Positions 61,591-64,000 of a DNA stretch of 64,000 bases are shown here, piece by piece. The stretch is from JAJDAT01 sp964344185 (GTDB lineage: Bacteria > Nitrospinota > Nitrospinia > Nitrospinales > JAJDAT01): assembly GCA_964344185.1 (NCBI GenBank), contig CAYFMN010000002.1:210760-274759 (forward strand), in the 5' to 3' direction. The translations under genes were made by a program, and so were the position numbers. The notes beneath the pieces were generated by a model. That model had not been told where the DNA came from, searched no databases, and saw nothing but the letters and a program-made list of their open reading frames with translations. Numbering within the stretch: position 1 is the first letter of the stretch; every line of letters begins with the position of its first letter.

Positions 61591-61653
61591 CTTAAAAGGT
61601 TTTAGAACAACGACCACCTCTCACTAACTCTGCGAAGACAAAAGATCTAGCGC

Positions 61654-62181
61654 TCAATATTCCTTCAAAGCCTTCGCAATCTTAACAAGCATATCAGCCA
61701 ACTCGTCGATTCGTTCTTTAATTTCGGGAACAACGTCGCCAGTATCGGAAAAAGACGTAGAAGAAGCGTAAACAAAACGCGGAATCACCATACAACGAAA
61801 ATCCAGCATTAGGCTATTCGCAAAACTCATTGGCGACATGAAGCTGCCGTCTCCACCCGCAGCGCATAAAAAACCAACCACCTTGTCTTGCCAGGCGCTA
61901 CCGGTTAACTCGATAAAGTTTTTGGCCGCCGCGTTTAAGTCGTAGTTATAAACAGGACCCGCCAACAAAATACCATCGGCCTCTCTCACCAGCTTTCCCA
62001 TCTCACTCACCGCCGGCAATGAATAAACAGAGCCGCCGTCGCACATTGGCAGGTCGCGTTCAGCAAGATCCAACCATATCGTTTTTTCATTTAAACCTTC
62101 TAACCGGTTTTGCGCGTTCTTCGCTAATATCCGGCTACGGCTCTCGGGATTCAAACTGCAAGAAATAACCAGGTACGCCAT
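61654..62181 (-). CDS. NAD(P)H-dependent FMN reductase-like flavoprotein
   Basis: A 175-aa flavodoxin-fold protein: LVISCSLNPESRSRILAKNA (FMN phosphate loop), ADGILLAGPVYNYDLNAAAKNFIELTG (GPVYNY, the NADPH_dep_FMN_red signature) and VGFLCAAGGDGSFMSPMS. Such enzymes reduce FMN, quinones, azo compounds or metals. The physiological substrate is not inferable here. It is a single-gene unit. Confidence 0.92.
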   Translation of the reverse strand: MAYLVISCSLNPESRSRILAKNAQNRLEGLNEKTIWLDLAERDLPMCDGGSVYSLPAVSEMGKLVREADGILLAGPVYNYDLNAAAKNFIELTGSAWQDKVVGFLCAAGGDGSFMSPMSFANSLMLDFRCMVIPRFVYASSTSFSDTGDVVPEIKERIDELADMLVKIAKALKEY

Positions 62182-62327
62182 AAAGTTTCTCTAAAAATAT
62201 AAATAACTGGGTCTTGTAATAAAACAAAAAACCTAACGACTAAGTATCAGTCAATATTATTAACAGCCAAATCCTTGATAAAGTTCTCTGCTATAATTTA
62301 ATTAAACCTCTTAATATTAATCATATT

Positions 62328-63248
62328 ATGAAAACAAAAAAAGTACAGACAAGATCGACTACTTTTAGAAAATCAGATCAAAAAGCCAGAGTTCTTAAGT
62401 CCCTTCTGCGTGTCATCCCGAGCCTAGCTTGTCCTGAGCCTGTCGAAGGAAGGGATCTCGTTTTTTATACCGGTTATTTTCCTGGTTTCCTAAAAGCTAC
62501 AACTTCATTATTAGTGATGTTAGTGAGCATTGTAAGTTTTAGTAAAGCCGAAGCCGCCCCTCAATCTATGGTACGCATTCCAGCAGGGAAATACTTGTCG
62601 GGCTTTTTAGCGGAACGCGCTTATAACGAATGTCAAAAGAATAACAATAAATGTCGAAAAGTTTGGTTCGAAGACGAAGAGCCTATTAAAGAAATCGAGA
62701 TAGATGAATTTTATATCGACATTTACGAAGTCACTCAAAAAGATTATAAAAAAGTAATGGGCGACAACCCGTCAATGTTCAAAGGCGATAACCGTCCCGT
62801 TGAACGGGTCACTTGGGGCGAAGCCAACCAATATTGCCAAAAAGTTGGCAAACCCGCAAAAGGCGGCAAAAACTTAACCTACGTTTGGGGAAATGCGGTC
62901 AAGTCCAACAAAGCAAATTTTTGCGACGCTCATTGCAGTCACTCCTGGAAAGAAGATCAATTCTCGGATGGATACGAACACACCTCTCCCGTTGGAAGCT
63001 TCCCTCCCAACGGTTATGGATTATACGATATGGCCGGTAATGTATACGAATGGGTGGCGGATTGGTACGAAGGAGATTATAATAGCGTTCGCCCGACGAA
63101 AAACCCAAAAGGCCCCGCAGACGGCGACGAAAAATCGACTCGCGGCGGATCGTGGATCAATTATTCCAGCGGTACGCGGCCAACAGACCGAAGCGGCGGT
63201 GATCCCGACGAACGATACGAATATGGCGGTTTTCGTTGCGCTAAGTAA
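62328..63248 (+). CDS. SUMF1/FGE-like protein with a repeat-derived N-terminal insertion and a lost LPTEAEWE block
   Basis: 306 aa. The N-terminal 60 residues include RVIPSLACPEPVEGRDLV, which is the translation of a GTCATCC-family intergenic repeat (62409-62460). The frame stays open across it. A hydrophobic segment (TTSLLVMLVSIVSFSKAEA) then acts as signal peptide, so the functional start may be nearer 62518. The FGE-sulfatase domain runs from SMVRIPAGKYLSG to YEYGGFRCAK, but where the family has GKRLPTEAEWEKAARGG the protein reads VGKPAKGGKNLTYVWGN, an in-frame loss of about 12 residues. The GGSW segment has no Cys pair. It may be non-functional or a divergent binding module. Confidence 0.75.
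   Translation: MKTKKVQTRSTTFRKSDQKARVLKSLLRVIPSLACPEPVEGRDLVFYTGYFPGFLKATTSLLVMLVSIVSFSKAEAAPQSMVRIPAGKYLSGFLAERAYNECQKNNNKCRKVWFEDEEPIKEIEIDEFYIDIYEVTQKDYKKVMGDNPSMFKGDNRPVERVTWGEANQYCQKVGKPAKGGKNLTYVWGNAVKSNKANFCDAHCSHSWKEDQFSDGYEHTSPVGSFPPNGYGLYDMAGNVYEWVADWYEGDYNSVRPTKNPKGPADGDEKSTRGGSWINYSSGTRPTDRSGGDPDERYEYGGFRCAK
62409..62460 (+). repeat. GTCATCC-type repeat inside the 5' part of the SUMF1-like gene
   Basis: GTGTCATCCCGAGCCTAGCT, then CTTGTCCTGAGCCTGTCGAA and GGAAGGGATCTCG. The peptide ACPEPVEG it encodes is well known as a by-product of this repeat inserted in reading frames of many bacterial genomes. Confidence 0.8.
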
Positions 63249-63315
63249 ACATAAAACCTAAACTAATTACATCCATAACAAACAAACTATGTTAAAAGTA
63301 TTGGAAGCTGACAAC

Positions 63316-63756
63316 ATGGCATTATTGGATCAAATCAAAACCGATTTAAACGAAGCGCGCAAAGCAAAAAACACGGCCGTATCAAACGTTCTAAGCACTT
63401 TGTACGCCGAAACCGTCATGATAGGAAAAAATGACGGCGACCGTGAAACGACCGAAGAAGAAACCGTTGCGAAGGTCAAAGCTTTTATCAAAAATATCAA
63501 CGAGACTTTAAATACGATTCCCAAGGGTAATGAAAAACGGGTCGAATACGAAAACGAAAAAAAAGTTTTAGAGAAATATTTACCAACGCAATTATCGGAA
63601 GACGAGTTAGCGAAGATCATTGAAGAAATTGCCGCTAATCACGAGAAGTCGATGAAATCGATGGGCAAAGTAATGGGAGAATTGAAGGGAAAATACTCCG
63701 GACAATTCGATGGCAAGCTCGCCAGCAACCTCGTGAAGAAAATCTTAGCTGGTTAG
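63316..63756 (+). CDS. GatB/YqeY-domain protein
   Basis: A 146-aa helical protein (155 aa from the upstream ATG at 63289). The YqeY pattern is LLDQIKTDLNEARKAKNTAV, SVLSTLYAETVMIGKN and the closing SMKSMGKVMGELKGKYSGQF. These small proteins resemble the tail domain of GatB, which binds tRNA in the amidotransferase; their separate role is unknown. The start at 63316 is preferred because GGAAG lies 8 bases before it and the family begins at MALLDQIK. Confidence 0.9.
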   Translation: MALLDQIKTDLNEARKAKNTAVSNVLSTLYAETVMIGKNDGDRETTEEETVAKVKAFIKNINETLNTIPKGNEKRVEYENEKKVLEKYLPTQLSEDELAKIIEEIAANHEKSMKSMGKVMGELKGKYSGQFDGKLASNLVKKILAG

Positions 63757-64000
63757 CCACAGAATTCACAGAAAAACACAGAAAAAACTGCAGAAAGGGC
63801 TAAACAAAAATTACATTAGTCTATTTCGCTCGCTTCCGCGTGTCATCCGAGCTTGCCGAGGAATCTCACCTTGATTAAAAGAAATCAAGTAATCTTTTTT
63901 TTAAAATGAGTTGTGACTTTGAAAAATCAGATCATCTCACCGTCATCCTGGAGTCCTTCCGTAGGAAGGGCGAAGCTTGCTATATTGCAGAAAGTATTTG
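63757..64000. repeat. Gene-free 244 bases with three intergenic repeat families
   Basis: In order: AGCCACAGAATTCACAGAAA (63755 onward, the CCACAGA-ACACAGA family), CGTGTCATCCGAGCTTGCCG followed by AGGAATCTCACC (63838-63869), and CCGTCATCCTGGAGTCCTTC with its hairpin and CGAAGCTTGCTA (63940-63983). No coding frame is supported here. Confidence 0.65.

Noticed and set aside
1..64000. CRISPR arrays, insertion sequences with transposase, prophage or integrase genes, rRNA and tRNA genes.
   Set aside because: No regularly spaced repeat array, transposase, integrase or RNA-gene signature was found on either strand.

Overview
The window reads as AT-rich chromosomal DNA from a Gram-negative (diderm) bacterium, probably a draft or metagenome assembly, because two 10-N gaps are present (17693-17702 and 44908-44917). 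The diderm reading rests on a KDO-8-phosphate synthase (kdsA), an RND/MacB-type periplasmic adaptor, an AsmA-like protein, a lipoprotein and many Sec signal peptides. Gene density, the number of orphan two-component proteins and the cofactor and sugar genes would fit an uncultured Nitrospinota- or Desulfobacterota-like lineage, but no marker here decides the phylum. No rRNA or tRNA gene was recognised.

Layout. 0-9 kb: a truncated membrane-fusion protein (-), an AsmA-like protein, a REC + degenerate GGDEF regulator with cheR (+), a geranylgeranyl-reductase-like flavoprotein coupled to a YbjT-like SDR (-), twin coiled-coil/CheY proteins, and two tiny membrane-protein reading frames, one broken by TGA. 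9-16 kb: a secreted caspase-fold/PEGA protein, a cobalamin-binding-like protein, a cupin, a TPR lipoprotein, a fusion of the IF3 N-terminal domain to an unknown domain, an RNase Z-like hydrolase, and prfB with its programmed +1 frameshift. 16-24 kb: a co-directional tailoring cluster (radical SAM, hexapeptide acyltransferase, acyl carrier protein, PIG-L deacetylase, MaoC hydratase, FabG-like SDR, FkbH-like protein, GT2 glycosyltransferase) that probably builds an ACP-bound acyl group and attaches it to a surface glycan. 24-36 kb: rhodanese, TMTC-like TPR glycosyltransferase, 2-keto-acid decarboxylase, tryptophanase, SLC13 transporter, radical SAM, leuCD, a SUMF1-like and an LRR protein.

36-47 kb: a hybrid histidine kinase, a decayed TIR-WD40 gene, a PfkB kinase, a Cys-motif membrane protein, and a compact minus-strand operon that is the most novel-looking unit here: a CHAT-like (dyad-less) STAND NTPase with TPRs, a TIR-TPR protein, an unknown 310-aa protein and a ceramidase-like membrane hydrolase. 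I infer a conflict or immune-type signalling system.

47-64 kb: kdsA with a Kelch protein, a nucleosidase, a decayed REC-HD-GYP gene, a truncated REC-PAS protein, an rlmD-like methyltransferase, a cNMP-binding histidine kinase, asnS, a sugar aminotransferase, yggT-divIVA-DUF167, mtnA with a nucleotidyltransferase, an FMN reductase, a SUMF1-like gene carrying a repeat insertion, and a YqeY-like protein. Several small repeat families lie between genes. One is about 100 bp, has a hairpin with compensatory changes, and sits directly after stop codons.
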